Below are positions 9,776 through 21,007 of a stretch of 64,000 nt of DNA, piece after piece; positions within the stretch are counted from its first letter, which is position 1, and every line of letters starts with the position of its first letter. The stretch lies in NCBI RefSeq assembly GCF_042654985.1, contig NZ_JBHSMT010000008.1, forward strand, positions 505,558 to 569,557, read 5' to 3'. The DNA comes from Paraherbaspirillum soli. GTDB lineage: Bacteria > Pseudomonadota > Gammaproteobacteria > Burkholderiales > Burkholderiaceae_D. A program made the position numbers and the translations under genes. The notes under the pieces are model-generated. The model was not told where the DNA came from. It made no database searches and saw only the letters and a list, made by a program, of their open reading frames with translations.

Positions 9776-11023
9776 TTATTGTTGCGCGGGTTTGGCCGCC
9801 GTTTGCGTCAGCCGCGCATGTTCCGGCCGGGCGATGAAGCGATGCACCAGCAAGGCTCCGACGCCGCACACCGCCATCACCGTCATCAACGGCAACGCAC
9901 TGCCATCGTGCCACAAACTCATGCTGACGCCGGTCAAAAAGCCGAGCGCCAATTGCAAGGTGCCCATCAAGGCCGATGCGGTGCCGGCCTGCTTGCCTTG
10001 TTGCGACAGCGCGATCGCCGACGCATTCGGACTGATAAAGCCGTAGCTGGCGAGGAAGCAAAAGAATCCGACCAACAGGATCGCCAGATGATTGATGCCG
10101 CCGGCCACCAGCAAGGCCACTGCCAGACTTAAGCCGGCCGGCAGCCACAGCGCGCGGCCGAGGATGGCATCGAGCGAGTATTGGCCGACCAGCCGGGCAT
10201 TGATCTGCGACGCTGCAATCAAGCCGAAAGCATTGGTGCCGAACACCCAGCCGAAATTTTCCGGTTTGATGCCATGCAGCTCGATCAGCACAAACGAGGA
10301 ACCGGTGATGTAGGCAAACATGCCGCCCTGGATCAAGCCGCCGACCAGGGTGTACGCAACGAACTGGCGGTCCAGCAATAGCCGGCCGTATTGCTTCAAC
10401 ACATGGCCCATATGCAGCGGCGCTGCTTTATTGCGGTCCAGCGTTTCCTGCATCGTGTAATGGATCGCCAGCAAGCACAGCAGGCCGAAAGCCGCCAGCG
10501 CGCCGAAAATCACGCGCCAGCCCCACAGCTTGAGCACGCCGCCGCCGATCAGCGGCGCCAGGATAGGCGCCACCCCCATCACCAGCATCACCAATGAAAA
10601 TGCGCGGGCCGAACCGGTGACGCCCAGCCGGTCGCGGATCACCGCACGGCTGATCACCATCCCGGCACAGCCGCCCAAGCCCTGCACGAAGCGGAAAAAA
10701 ATCAGCATGAAAACGTCTTGCGACAGCATGCAAGCCAGCGAGCCCAACAGATACAGCCCCATGCCGACATACAGCGGCGGCTTGCGGCCGAACCGGTCGC
10801 TGACCGGGCCGTACAACATTTGCCCGGCCGCCAGCCCGACCAGAAAAGCCGCCAGGGTCAGTTGCACCAGATTGCTGCCGACCCCGAATTGCTGCGCGAT
10901 GGTAGGAAAGCTCGGCAGATACATATCGATCGACAGCGGACCGATGGCGATCAATGCGCCGAGTAATACAAGCCAGCCCGGCAATAATTTCTCCGGGCTG
11001 GAAGAATCAGGTGTGTTTGTCAT
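9776..11023 (-). CDS. Bcr/CflA-family MFS drug efflux transporter
   Basis: A 415-residue protein with twelve predicted membrane segments. The motif GQMLYGPVSDRFGRKPPLY is MFS motif A, and IGPLSIDMYLPSFPTIAQQF is the hallmark opening of Bcr/CflA proteins. These are proton-driven exporters of drugs, sulfonamides or cysteine. I chose the ATG at 11023 (MTNTPD), which begins at the usual distance from the first helix; the frame is open further upstream without a convincing ribosome site. Substrate unknown. Confidence 0.92.
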   Translation of the reverse strand: MTNTPDSSSPEKLLPGWLVLLGALIAIGPLSIDMYLPSFPTIAQQFGVGSNLVQLTLAAFLVGLAAGQMLYGPVSDRFGRKPPLYVGMGLYLLGSLACMLSQDVFMLIFFRFVQGLGGCAGMVISRAVIRDRLGVTGSARAFSLVMLVMGVAPILAPLIGGGVLKLWGWRVIFGALAAFGLLCLLAIHYTMQETLDRNKAAPLHMGHVLKQYGRLLLDRQFVAYTLVGGLIQGGMFAYITGSSFVLIELHGIKPENFGWVFGTNAFGLIAASQINARLVGQYSLDAILGRALWLPAGLSLAVALLVAGGINHLAILLVGFFCFLASYGFISPNASAIALSQQGKQAGTASALMGTLQLALGFLTGVSMSLWHDGSALPLMTVMAVCGVGALLVHRFIARPEHARLTQTAAKPAQQ

Positions 11024-11217
11024 GAATGGTGCTTTGGAATTGCGCAGGAAGAGATTTCTTTGGCGGCGCGTGCAGTGTTTTTTACGGCCGGAAACAAGGG
11101 ATGCCATGTTACACCAACGCGCCGGTATTTGCCGGGGGCTGCGGCGGATCAGTTTATATCGTCAGTGGCGAGACGCCTCTGATTGGCGTGATGGATATGT
11201 CCTGATTGGACGCGACA

Positions 11218-11634
11218 TCAAATGGGTTGAGGATAAATCTGGACAGAGCCGACCTTTGAGGAGACGGCCTCCAGAAACCACATGTCAGGCTGTTTGGCAT
11301 TGGGCAGATGGCGACATATGGCGTTACCAAGTGATTTCCAGTCTGGATGATCTTCGGGCACCTGGAATGTGCCGCCCTCACGTAATTCGAAAACAAGCAG
11401 CAAGGTATCCCCGACCCACCGCTCAACGCGAATCACAACGATCTCCCCAATTTCGTCCCATTTAACCAATCTGGAATAATCGCTTGATTCGTCGTGTAGC
11501 AATACGCCGTTATCGCTAGCAGTAAAGCGGCAATTTCCCGCAAGACGGCGCGATGGCAATCGACTGATGCTCTCTGTTCCGGAAGGGATGAGTGCACGTT
11601 TAATCTTGCTCAAAAATTGAATCATTGCGTCCAT
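11218..11634 (-). CDS. Putative immunity protein to the adjacent type VI effector
   Basis: A 138-residue, mostly polar protein without signal peptide or membrane helix. I do not recognise a named family with certainty; the beta-rich core (RFTASDNGVLLHD, then VKWDEIGEIVVIRVERWVGD and TFQVPED) resembles small PH-like proteins found beside secreted toxins. It overlaps the 3' end of the upstream effector gene by 13 bases. An alternative ATG at 11625 would give a 4-base ATGA overlap. This tight coupling downstream of a toxin candidate is what points to immunity; it is inference from position. It is the last gene of the hcp unit. Confidence 0.6.
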   Translation of the reverse strand: MDAMIQFLSKIKRALIPSGTESISRLPSRRLAGNCRFTASDNGVLLHDESSDYSRLVKWDEIGEIVVIRVERWVGDTLLLVFELREGGTFQVPEDHPDWKSLGNAICRHLPNAKQPDMWFLEAVSSKVGSVQIYPQPI

Positions 11635-12377
11635 TGGATCGGTAATAGTTTCCAGACATGATGCGCTGCCGTATGACCCGCTTCGTGTCCGAGCCAGCTA
11701 AAAAATAGTCCGCCTATGATGCCACCGAGAATAATCGCGCTTCCCTCCGTAATTTCGCCAATCACCGGGATTGCAAGAGTCGGCGAAGCCCACGTACCTG
11801 CCCATGCGGCACCAGCGACAGCACCGCGCCACATTCCGTATGTTCCACCAGACAAGCCACCTACCGCACCACTGATCTGTTCGGCTGTCACCTGCGCCTT
11901 TTGTTTTTCGGGAGTTTGTTCAATGACTACGGCAATGGCGACTATCTCCAGGACGATACCGGCCGAACCGGCTGTACGACTAATGAAGGCGATGCGGTTC
12001 GTTACGGCGCGGGTTTTGCCGGTACTGACCAGGACGGCCTGGATGCTCCCTTTCTTTGCGAGAAGGCTCTCCAAGGTTGGCAGTCTGTTGGATGGCTTGA
12101 GTGTTTCAGAATAGAACCGGCCGAACGGGCTTAGCGGTTTGCGCATCTCAATAACCAGTCCGTTGCGCTGAACTTCCACAAGATTGCGCGCTTCTTCCAG
12201 AGTGATATTCCCACGACGCACAAACTCGTTGGCTTGTTTCTGGATAACTGCATTTGCTTTTTCATAGGCAGCGCGCCAATAACCATCCCACGCTATGTTC
12301 GCGGCCACCGGGAAAGCGATATTGACCGTTTCGGACGCTTTGACCGCATAGCTATACCGTGCTTTTTCATCAGCCAT
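11622..12377 (-). CDS. Putative Hcp-linked type VI effector with glycine-rich membrane-active C-terminus
   Basis: The ATG at 12377 follows the hcp stop codon after a single base, so translation is almost surely coupled. The 251-residue product has a charged helical N-terminal half (about 1-130) and a hydrophobic C-terminal half: a segment at about 137-153, a Gly/Ala-rich stretch at 168-206 (GGLSGGTYGMWRGAVAGAAW) and another at 212-230. Such glycine-zipper ends are typical of ion-conducting or membrane-depolarising toxins. HEAGH at 231-235 looks like a zinc-protease signature but sits at a membrane edge and may be chance. No signal peptide. I recognise no exact family; the effector call rests on hcp coupling and the downstream immunity-like gene. 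Confidence 0.62.
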   Translation of the reverse strand: MADEKARYSYAVKASETVNIAFPVAANIAWDGYWRAAYEKANAVIQKQANEFVRRGNITLEEARNLVEVQRNGLVIEMRKPLSPFGRFYSETLKPSNRLPTLESLLAKKGSIQAVLVSTGKTRAVTNRIAFISRTAGSAGIVLEIVAIAVVIEQTPEKQKAQVTAEQISGAVGGLSGGTYGMWRGAVAGAAWAGTWASPTLAIPVIGEITEGSAIILGGIIGGLFFSWLGHEAGHTAAHHVWKLLPIQWTQ

Positions 12378-12378
12378 T

Positions 12379-12858
12379 TTATGTTTCTCTGTTGGCTTTG
12401 ATGTCGAAGGATGCGATGACAGAACCGCCGCTGCCGCCTTGCGCATTTTGCACGACATATTCTTGTGCGACTTTTGAGAATGACAGACTTACGGTTTCCA
12501 TACCTCCTGCGTCTCCGTTTGCGTTCAACGACACGCTGGATACAATCACGTCGCTCATCGTGATTTTATGAAATTCGAGCGGACTTCCGCCTGCCTTCCT
12601 TGAAATAAGAACTGCTTCGCTAATATGTTTGCCAGCCAAGCAGTACTTCATCAGATTTGGACTGGCACGATCAAGTTTGTGAAAGAAAGTCAGATCTCCC
12701 ACCGTAGCTTTCCCCGATCCACCACCTGAGCCTGAATGCATGTTTGATTGTTGGCTCATATTCCAAGACCAGCTATGAATCTCGATTTCGTCCCGGTGTT
12801 TTGCATCCTGTGCTTCGCCGTTGATGCCAGCGATTTTGAGAAACATGTCCTGAGTCAT
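12379..12858 (-). CDS. hcp: Hcp, type VI secretion tube protein (orphan)
   Basis: A 159-residue protein starting MTQDMFLKIAGINGEAQDAK, with IEIHSWSWNMSQQ, the glycine-rich loop SGSGGGSGKATVGDLTFFHK and the C-terminal SVIASFDIKANRE, all standard for Hcp1-family proteins. Hcp hexamers stack into the tube expelled by the type VI machine and carry small effectors in their lumen. No other type VI structural gene is in the window, so it must work with a system encoded elsewhere. A GAGG ribosome site precedes the ATG. It heads the three-gene hcp-effector-immunity unit. Confidence 0.95.
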   Translation of the reverse strand: MTQDMFLKIAGINGEAQDAKHRDEIEIHSWSWNMSQQSNMHSGSGGGSGKATVGDLTFFHKLDRASPNLMKYCLAGKHISEAVLISRKAGGSPLEFHKITMSDVIVSSVSLNANGDAGGMETVSLSFSKVAQEYVVQNAQGGSGGSVIASFDIKANRET

Positions 12859-12921
12859 CTGAGCCTCTTCTTTTGTGAGTGAAGGTACTCATTCTGACCG
12901 TCGATAAAATCTTGTATATAA

Positions 12922-12952
12922 GAAAATTCTAGAAGTTGTACGGTGAATTTTC
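12922..12952. promoter_or_regulatory. Inverted repeat upstream of hcp
   Basis: GAAAATTC (12922-12929) and GAATTTTC (12945-12952) are perfect inverted copies separated by 15 bases in an AT-rich stretch 64-94 bases before the hcp start. On the minus strand, TATATA-like sequence follows it towards hcp. A regulator site is plausible; no protein can be named. Confidence 0.35.
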
Positions 12953-13013
12953 TGTCGCTATGTGGTGCGACGTTGATGCTCAGAGAACCGAGACCTTGGA
13001 TACGGCATGCTTG

Positions 13014-13042
13014 TTGCCGTAATGCTAAAGAAGGTCTATAGT
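13014..13042 (+). promoter_or_regulatory. Sigma-70 promoter of the first C4-like RNA
   Basis: TTGCCG (13014-13019) and TATAGT (13037-13042) are separated by exactly 17 bases. The same pair with the same spacing stands before the second copy of the element at 63688-63716, although the spacer sequence has diverged. Conservation of boxes and spacing in both copies supports a real promoter. Confidence 0.7.
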
Positions 13043-13045
13043 CGC

Positions 13046-13219
13046 TCCCGTCCCTGAATAAAGAAGGGACCTGGTTTGACAGCCTGCCTCCTGGTATGTA
13101 CGGACCGCGCCATGCGGTCTGTGCGTCCGTTCCTATCTCTGCCCTCTCCGGGCGGCGATGGCGGGGAGCCTTCGGGCTGCCGGTGGAACGGGTTGTTACC
13201 AGGGCCGGTCTGTCAACCT
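13046..13219 (+). ncRNA. Structured RNA element resembling phage C4 antisense RNA (copy 1)
   Basis: Four helices are visible: GTCCCT/AGGGAC at the 5' end; GGTTTGACAG (13073-13082) with CTGTCAACC (13210-13218); GACCGC/GCGGTC (13103-13119); and AGCC-TTCG-GGCT (13167-13178). A second copy at 63720 keeps each helix while changing paired bases (for example GACAG/CTGTC becomes AGCAG/CTGCT). This shows selection for RNA structure. Layout and the conserved GGGGAGCCTTCGGGCTGCC segment recall C4/CI immunity RNAs of P1, P7 and P4 phages, but the family name is from memory. Ends are approximate. Confidence 0.55.
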
Positions 13220-13283
13220 TGCTTTTCGCCGCCCTCCCGTTTTGGCAGCGCGGCTCGATTAACCTCACCACACAGGAGCCCGC

Positions 13284-13541
13284 ATGACCTTCGCTATCAC
13301 GCCCGACAAAAAAATTATCTGTCCCGATTACCTCGATGAAGCGCTCGAAGCCGCACGCCTGGGCATGATCTGCCTGGAAGAAGTGCGGCGGCTGTTGCGG
13401 CCGCTGCGCGAGATTTCCAAAGACAACAAGATGACGCATGACTTGGTGCAGGCCATCATCGACCTGGCCGACGACAGGCACAACCTGTTCGATGTGATGC
13501 GCGAGCAATTTGAAGAGAGCAAGAAAACGCGCAAGAAGTAG
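13284..13541 (+). CDS. Small hypothetical protein downstream of the C4-like RNA
   Basis: An 85-residue, predicted all-helical, highly charged protein with a basic tail (ESKKTRKK). I do not recognise the family. A strong AGGAG site (13274-13278) six bases before the ATG makes it a real gene. It begins about 65 bases after the last helix of the C4-like RNA and probably shares its promoter, so its translation may be controlled by that RNA. An out-of-frame ORF containing GEPSGCR overlaps its 5' end, as leader ORFs do in C4 loci. The stop codon TAG lies in the first bases of a family-1 repeat. Confidence 0.7.
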   Translation: MTFAITPDKKIICPDYLDEALEAARLGMICLEEVRRLLRPLREISKDNKMTHDLVQAIIDLADDRHNLFDVMREQFEESKKTRKK

Positions 13542-13633
13542 GGCGGATGAGCGTAGCGTTATCCGCCGTTTTGGATGCATCGAACGCAGGTGGCGCATCC
13601 AACGGCGGAAGGCGCTGCGCTTTTCCGCCCTAC
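13538..13633. repeat. Family-1 palindromic repeat between the small ORF and metH
   Basis: A complete two-arm unit starting GTAGGGCGGATGAGCGTAGC and ending TTTTCCGCCCTAC, lying between convergent genes. Its leading GTAG supplies the stop codon of the upstream small gene (13539-13541). Confidence 0.85.
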
Positions 13634-13639
13634 TTCTTT

Positions 13640-17401
<3,762 letters not shown>

Positions 17402-17427
17402 TGGCGTACTCTGGTCAGTAGAAATGC

Positions 17428-17457
17428 AAAAAACCCGGTCGCGGATTGCGCCGGGTT
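17428..17457 (-). terminator. Rho-independent terminator after the arginine/ornithine unit
   Basis: Read on the minus strand, AACCCGG, a 10-base loop and CCGGGTT are followed by TTTTTT. It closes the rocD transcript unit (17493-19630) and isolates metH. Confidence 0.75.
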
Positions 17458-17492
17458 ACTTGCCAGGGAGAAGCCAGAAATTATACGTTAAA

Positions 17493-18398
17493 TCAATGGC
17501 TTGCGTAGGCCGCGACGCGCTCCTCGTGGGGTTCCGATAACACTGTTTGTTGCGGTTCGTTCAACTTCAAGGTCAGGCATTTTGCGGCGCCGCCGGCCTT
17601 CAGGAATTCGGTCAGCGGTGTTTGATGCACAACAAAACCGCGGGCTTGCAATTCGGTGACCAGTGCGTCGGAGGCTTGGTTCAGGAAAATATGACGGCCG
17701 GAGTTGACGGTGTTGCAAGCGAAATGCAAGGCGTCTTCGCTGCCGACCACGATCCGCTTGTCAGCCGGCACCCGCGCCGCAATCTTCGCCTGCGAAGCAG
17801 CGTCGAACGCTTCCGGGAAATACATCAGGTAACCGCCTGCCAGCGGGCAAAAGCAGGTATCCAGATGGTAGAAGCGCTCGTCGACCAGCTTCAGCGGCTG
17901 CACTTCGATGTCCAGCAACTCTTCCAGCTGCGCGGCGCAGGCCGCATCGGAACGATGGCCGTGACCGAACCACAGCAGGTTTTCAGTGCGGTCCATCAGG
18001 GCGTCGCCGGCGCCTTCGAACGGCAGTTCCGGCGGCACGGTCAGCACTTCGAAGCCTTGCTCCTTGAAGGCGGCGTCAAAGTAGACTTCTTCGGCCTGGC
18101 GTTCGACATGGCGGAAGCGCGACAGCACGACTTTATTGCCCAGCACCACGCCGGCGTTGGCGGTAAACACCAGATCCGGGACACCAGGCATGGCTGGCAT
18201 CAATTTGACGTCGGCCACTTTGGCGATGGCTTCCACCAACGCTAGCCATTGCCTCATCGCAATGCTGTGATTGCCTTGCGCGATATTGCCAGCCATCCAC
18301 GGATTGATAACATAGGAAACTTCGAAATGATCGGGAGGGCACATCAGGAATGTGTCCTTGCCATTGTCGGCGGTATGGTCCAGCAGGTTGTCGCTCAT
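17493..18398 (-). CDS. Amidinohydrolase of the dimethylargininase/arginine-dihydrolase fold
   Basis: A 301-residue pentein-fold guanidine-modifying enzyme. Visible motifs: FLMCPPDHFEVSYVINPWM near the N-terminus, PDLVFTANAG, FEGAGDAL, FYHLDTCFCPL with the catalytic His, and GGAAKCLTL with the nucleophilic Cys near residue 274. Related enzymes hydrolyse dimethylarginine, arginine or citrulline. The gene overlaps rocD by four bases (ATGA), and ornithine is RocD's substrate, so an enzyme delivering ornithine (arginine dihydrolase of the ArgZ/AgrE type) is the most attractive reading; a dimethylargininase giving citrulline remains possible. The family is sure, the substrate not. Confidence 0.85.
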   Translation of the reverse strand: MSDNLLDHTADNGKDTFLMCPPDHFEVSYVINPWMAGNIAQGNHSIAMRQWLALVEAIAKVADVKLMPAMPGVPDLVFTANAGVVLGNKVVLSRFRHVERQAEEVYFDAAFKEQGFEVLTVPPELPFEGAGDALMDRTENLLWFGHGHRSDAACAAQLEELLDIEVQPLKLVDERFYHLDTCFCPLAGGYLMYFPEAFDAASQAKIAARVPADKRIVVGSEDALHFACNTVNSGRHIFLNQASDALVTELQARGFVVHQTPLTEFLKAGGAAKCLTLKLNEPQQTVLSEPHEERVAAYASH

Positions 18399-19630
18399 GC
18401 GTAGCTCTTTTCGGTCAGTGGAACGGCGGTGGATAAAGTCTCGAATACGTGCCTGATGGTGGTCAGGGCGGCATCGATTTCGTCGGCGGTGATGATCAGC
18501 GGCGGTGCAAAGCGCACCACGGTGTCATGCGTATCCTTGGTCAGGATGCCTTGTTGCATCAGGCGCTCGCAAAATTCGCGGGCGGTGATAACGGCGGGGT
18601 CCAGATCCATCCCGATCAGCAAGCCCCTGCCGCGTATGGCGCGGATCGCCGGATGCTGGATTGCGCGCAAGCCGGCCAGCATGCGCTCGCCCAGGCGTTG
18701 CGCGGTATCGGCCAGTTTTTCATCGCGCAGCAGGCGCAGCGCGGCTTGGCCGACCGCTGCCGCCAGCGGGTTGCCGCCGAAGGTGCTGCCATGATCGCCG
18801 GGGGCAAAAACGGCCATCAGATCTTCCCGCGCCAGGAATGCGGAGACTGCCAGCAGGCCGCCGCCGAGCGCCTTGCCGAGGATCAGGCCGTCCGGCTTGA
18901 TGCCGTCATGCTCGCTGGCTAGCAGGCGGCCGGTGCGGCCCAGCCCGGTTTGCACCTCATCGCAGATCAGCAGCACGTTGTGACGGTCGCAGATTTCGCG
19001 GCATTTTTTCAGATAGCCTTCGGGCGGCACGATGATGCCGGCTTCACCCTGGATCGGCTCGACCAGGAATGCGGCGGTATTCGGCGTGATCGCTTTTTCC
19101 AGTGCATCGGCATCGCCGAACGGCACGCTCACGAAGCCGCCGGCAAACGGCCCGAAGCCGTCGCGGTATTGCGGTTCCGACGAAAAGCCGACGATGGTGG
19201 TGGTGCGGCCGGCAAAGTTGCCGCGGCAGACGATGATTTCTGCACTTTGATCGGCGATGCCCTTGACCTTGTAGCCCCATTTGCGGGCGGCCTTGATCGC
19301 CGTTTCGACCGCTTCGGCGCCGCTGTTCATCGGCAACGCTTTGGGCATGCCGGTCATTTCACACAGCAATTGTAAAAACGGTCCCAACTGGTCGGTATAA
19401 AACGCGCGCGAAGTGACTGCCAACTGCCCTGCCTGCTTGGTCAGCGCAGCAACTAGCGCCGGGTGGCTGTGGCCGAAGCTGACTGCCGAATAAGCCGACA
19501 TCATGTCCATGTAGCGTTTGCCGTCCTGATCCCGGAGCCAGATGCCTTGGCCGCTGCTGAGAACTACCGGCAGCGGCTGGTAGTTGTGCGCACAATAGCG
19601 GTCCTCGAGGGTAATTGCTGGGTTTTTCAT
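18395..19630 (-). CDS. rocD: Ornithine--oxo-acid aminotransferase
   Basis: A 411-residue class III PLP aminotransferase. Motifs: YMDMMSAYSAVSFGHSHPAL, MNSGAEAVETAIKAARKW, LICDEVQTGLGRTG and LILGKALGGG with the PLP lysine. It converts ornithine and 2-oxoglutarate to glutamate semialdehyde and glutamate. The ATG at 19630 has GGAG upstream and gives MKNPAITLEDRYCAHNYQPL, the usual ornithine aminotransferase beginning; the longer frame does not. It is first in a two-gene operon with the guanidino-hydrolase gene and divergent from an Lrp-type gene that probably controls it. Confidence 0.94.
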   Translation of the reverse strand: MKNPAITLEDRYCAHNYQPLPVVLSSGQGIWLRDQDGKRYMDMMSAYSAVSFGHSHPALVAALTKQAGQLAVTSRAFYTDQLGPFLQLLCEMTGMPKALPMNSGAEAVETAIKAARKWGYKVKGIADQSAEIIVCRGNFAGRTTTIVGFSSEPQYRDGFGPFAGGFVSVPFGDADALEKAITPNTAAFLVEPIQGEAGIIVPPEGYLKKCREICDRHNVLLICDEVQTGLGRTGRLLASEHDGIKPDGLILGKALGGGLLAVSAFLAREDLMAVFAPGDHGSTFGGNPLAAAVGQAALRLLRDEKLADTAQRLGERMLAGLRAIQHPAIRAIRGRGLLIGMDLDPAVITAREFCERLMQQGILTKDTHDTVVRFAPPLIITADEIDAALTTIRHVFETLSTAVPLTEKSYA

Positions 19631-19780
19631 GGTGGGCTCCGGTAGATGAGTATGGCGATAGGCGTGTCTTGGTAAGTCGGAAGATTCCCTCATGATACTC
19701 ATAAGCTGTGGAAATATTTGTGCATAATTGCTCGCCGATTCAATAGAATATGAACGAATCGTGCATCAATGGAGTTTATT

Positions 19781-20248
19781 GTGGAAAAACTGGATAAATT
19801 TGATCGAATTCTGCTGCGGACCTTGCAGGTCAGCGGGCGCGCTTCCAACGTCGAGCTGTCGGAGCAGGTCAATTTGTCGCCGCCGCAGTGCTACCGGCGG
19901 GTCCAGCGGCTGGAAAAGGAAGGCATCATCCGCGGCTATTCGGCGCAAGTGGAGCCGGCCTCGATAGGGCTCGGGGTGGTCGCCTTCGTCAGCCTGAACA
20001 TCGCACGCGAGCAATTCACGCAAGTGCGCAAACTGGAAAAGGCGATCCGCCTGTTCCCGGAAATCCTCGAGTGCTACACCATTTCCGGCGATTTCGATTA
20101 CCTGCTGAAAGTGGCTGCCAGCGATTTGAAATCGCTGTCGGCGTTTTTGACCGATCGCCTGATGCAGGTGCCCGGAGTGGCCGGGGTGCGGTCCATGGTG
20201 TGTCTGGAAGAGATCAAGCCGCCCAGCCCGTTACCCTTGGTCGATTAA
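19781..20248 (+). CDS. Lrp/AsnC-family regulator, divergent from rocD
   Basis: A 155-residue protein: helix-turn-helix (KFDRILLRTLQVSGRASN then VELSEQVNLSPPQCYRRVQR) and RAM domain (FPEILECYTISGDFDYLLKV). The GTG at 19781 is chosen because GGAG lies six bases upstream and the product then opens VEKLDKFDR, like relatives; an in-frame ATG at 19769 would add four residues but has no ribosome site. Its position suggests an ornithine- or arginine-sensing activator of rocD. The downstream isochorismatase gene is in the same direction 118 bases later. Confidence 0.9.
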   Translation: MEKLDKFDRILLRTLQVSGRASNVELSEQVNLSPPQCYRRVQRLEKEGIIRGYSAQVEPASIGLGVVAFVSLNIAREQFTQVRKLEKAIRLFPEILECYTISGDFDYLLKVAASDLKSLSAFLTDRLMQVPGVAGVRSMVCLEEIKPPSPLPLVD

Positions 20249-20366
20249 AGGCGATCAGCGATTTGTGCAATCCCAGCACAAATCATGTGTCGCCGGGCGG
20301 CTGTCAATGCGTTGCCGCTCCGCCTAAACTGCGGTCTCCAACTCACCAATCACCACAGGAGCCCAT

Positions 20367-21005
20367 ATGAATACCGCGACCGCCAGCCTGCCCAACAACC
20401 CAACCATCCGCACCATCGTCGGCATTGCCGCCAGCACGCATCTGGATCCGAAGACGACTGCGGTGGTGGTGATTGATGTCCAGAACGAATATTTCAGCGG
20501 CAAGTTGCCGATTCCGGACGGTCTGGCTGTGGTGCGCAATGCCAATCGCCTGATTGCGCTGGCCGACCGTCACGGCATGCCGGTATTCCATATCCAGCAG
20601 TGGAGCCCGCTGACCAGGATGCTGTTTACGCAAGACAGCGTGATGGCCGAAATTCATGCGGACCTGCATCAAGCGCCGCATCACACGGTGGTACGCAAAC
20701 TGTACGCAAGCTCGTTCGCCAGCACCGATCTGCACCAGCAACTGCAGGCACGCGGGATCAAGAAGCTGATCATCAGCGGCCTGATGACCAACAATTGCGT
20801 TGCCGCGACCGCCTTCGATGGCGTGGTGCACGGGTACCAAAACATCATCGCCAGCGATGCCGCCGCCGCCCGCGATCTCGACGTATGGGACGGCAGCGTG
20901 ATCAATCACAAGGATTTGCATCGGGCGGTGCTGACCGGGCTGTCGGACGTGGTTGCAGAAATCCGCACTACCGACGCCATTCTTGAACTGACTATCGAAA
21001 GCTGA
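20367..21005 (+). CDS. Isochorismatase-family cysteine hydrolase
   Basis: A 212-residue protein with the full catalytic set of the family: Asp in VVVIDVQNEYFSG, Lys in VVRKLYASSF and the nucleophilic Cys in SGLMTNNCVAATAFD. Members hydrolyse amides (nicotinamide, ureidoacrylate, N-carbamoyl compounds) or isochorismate. GGAG precedes the ATG by six bases. A tautomerase-like gene follows after only two bases, so they form an operon, perhaps for breakdown of a heterocyclic or unsaturated amide. The substrate cannot be named. Confidence 0.9.
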   Translation: MNTATASLPNNPTIRTIVGIAASTHLDPKTTAVVVIDVQNEYFSGKLPIPDGLAVVRNANRLIALADRHGMPVFHIQQWSPLTRMLFTQDSVMAEIHADLHQAPHHTVVRKLYASSFASTDLHQQLQARGIKKLIISGLMTNNCVAATAFDGVVHGYQNIIASDAAAARDLDVWDGSVINHKDLHRAVLTGLSDVVAEIRTTDAILELTIES

Positions 21006-21007
21006 TC

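Noticed and set aside
11640..11700. Calling the effector candidate a zinc metalloprotease from HEAGH
   Set aside because: A single short motif next to a membrane helix, with no third ligand identified, is too weak; kept only as a question.
17402..17492. Possible SAM or cobalamin riboswitch before metH
   Set aside because: The leader is only about 90 bases, and its main structure is the terminator of the upstream unit; no riboswitch core is visible.
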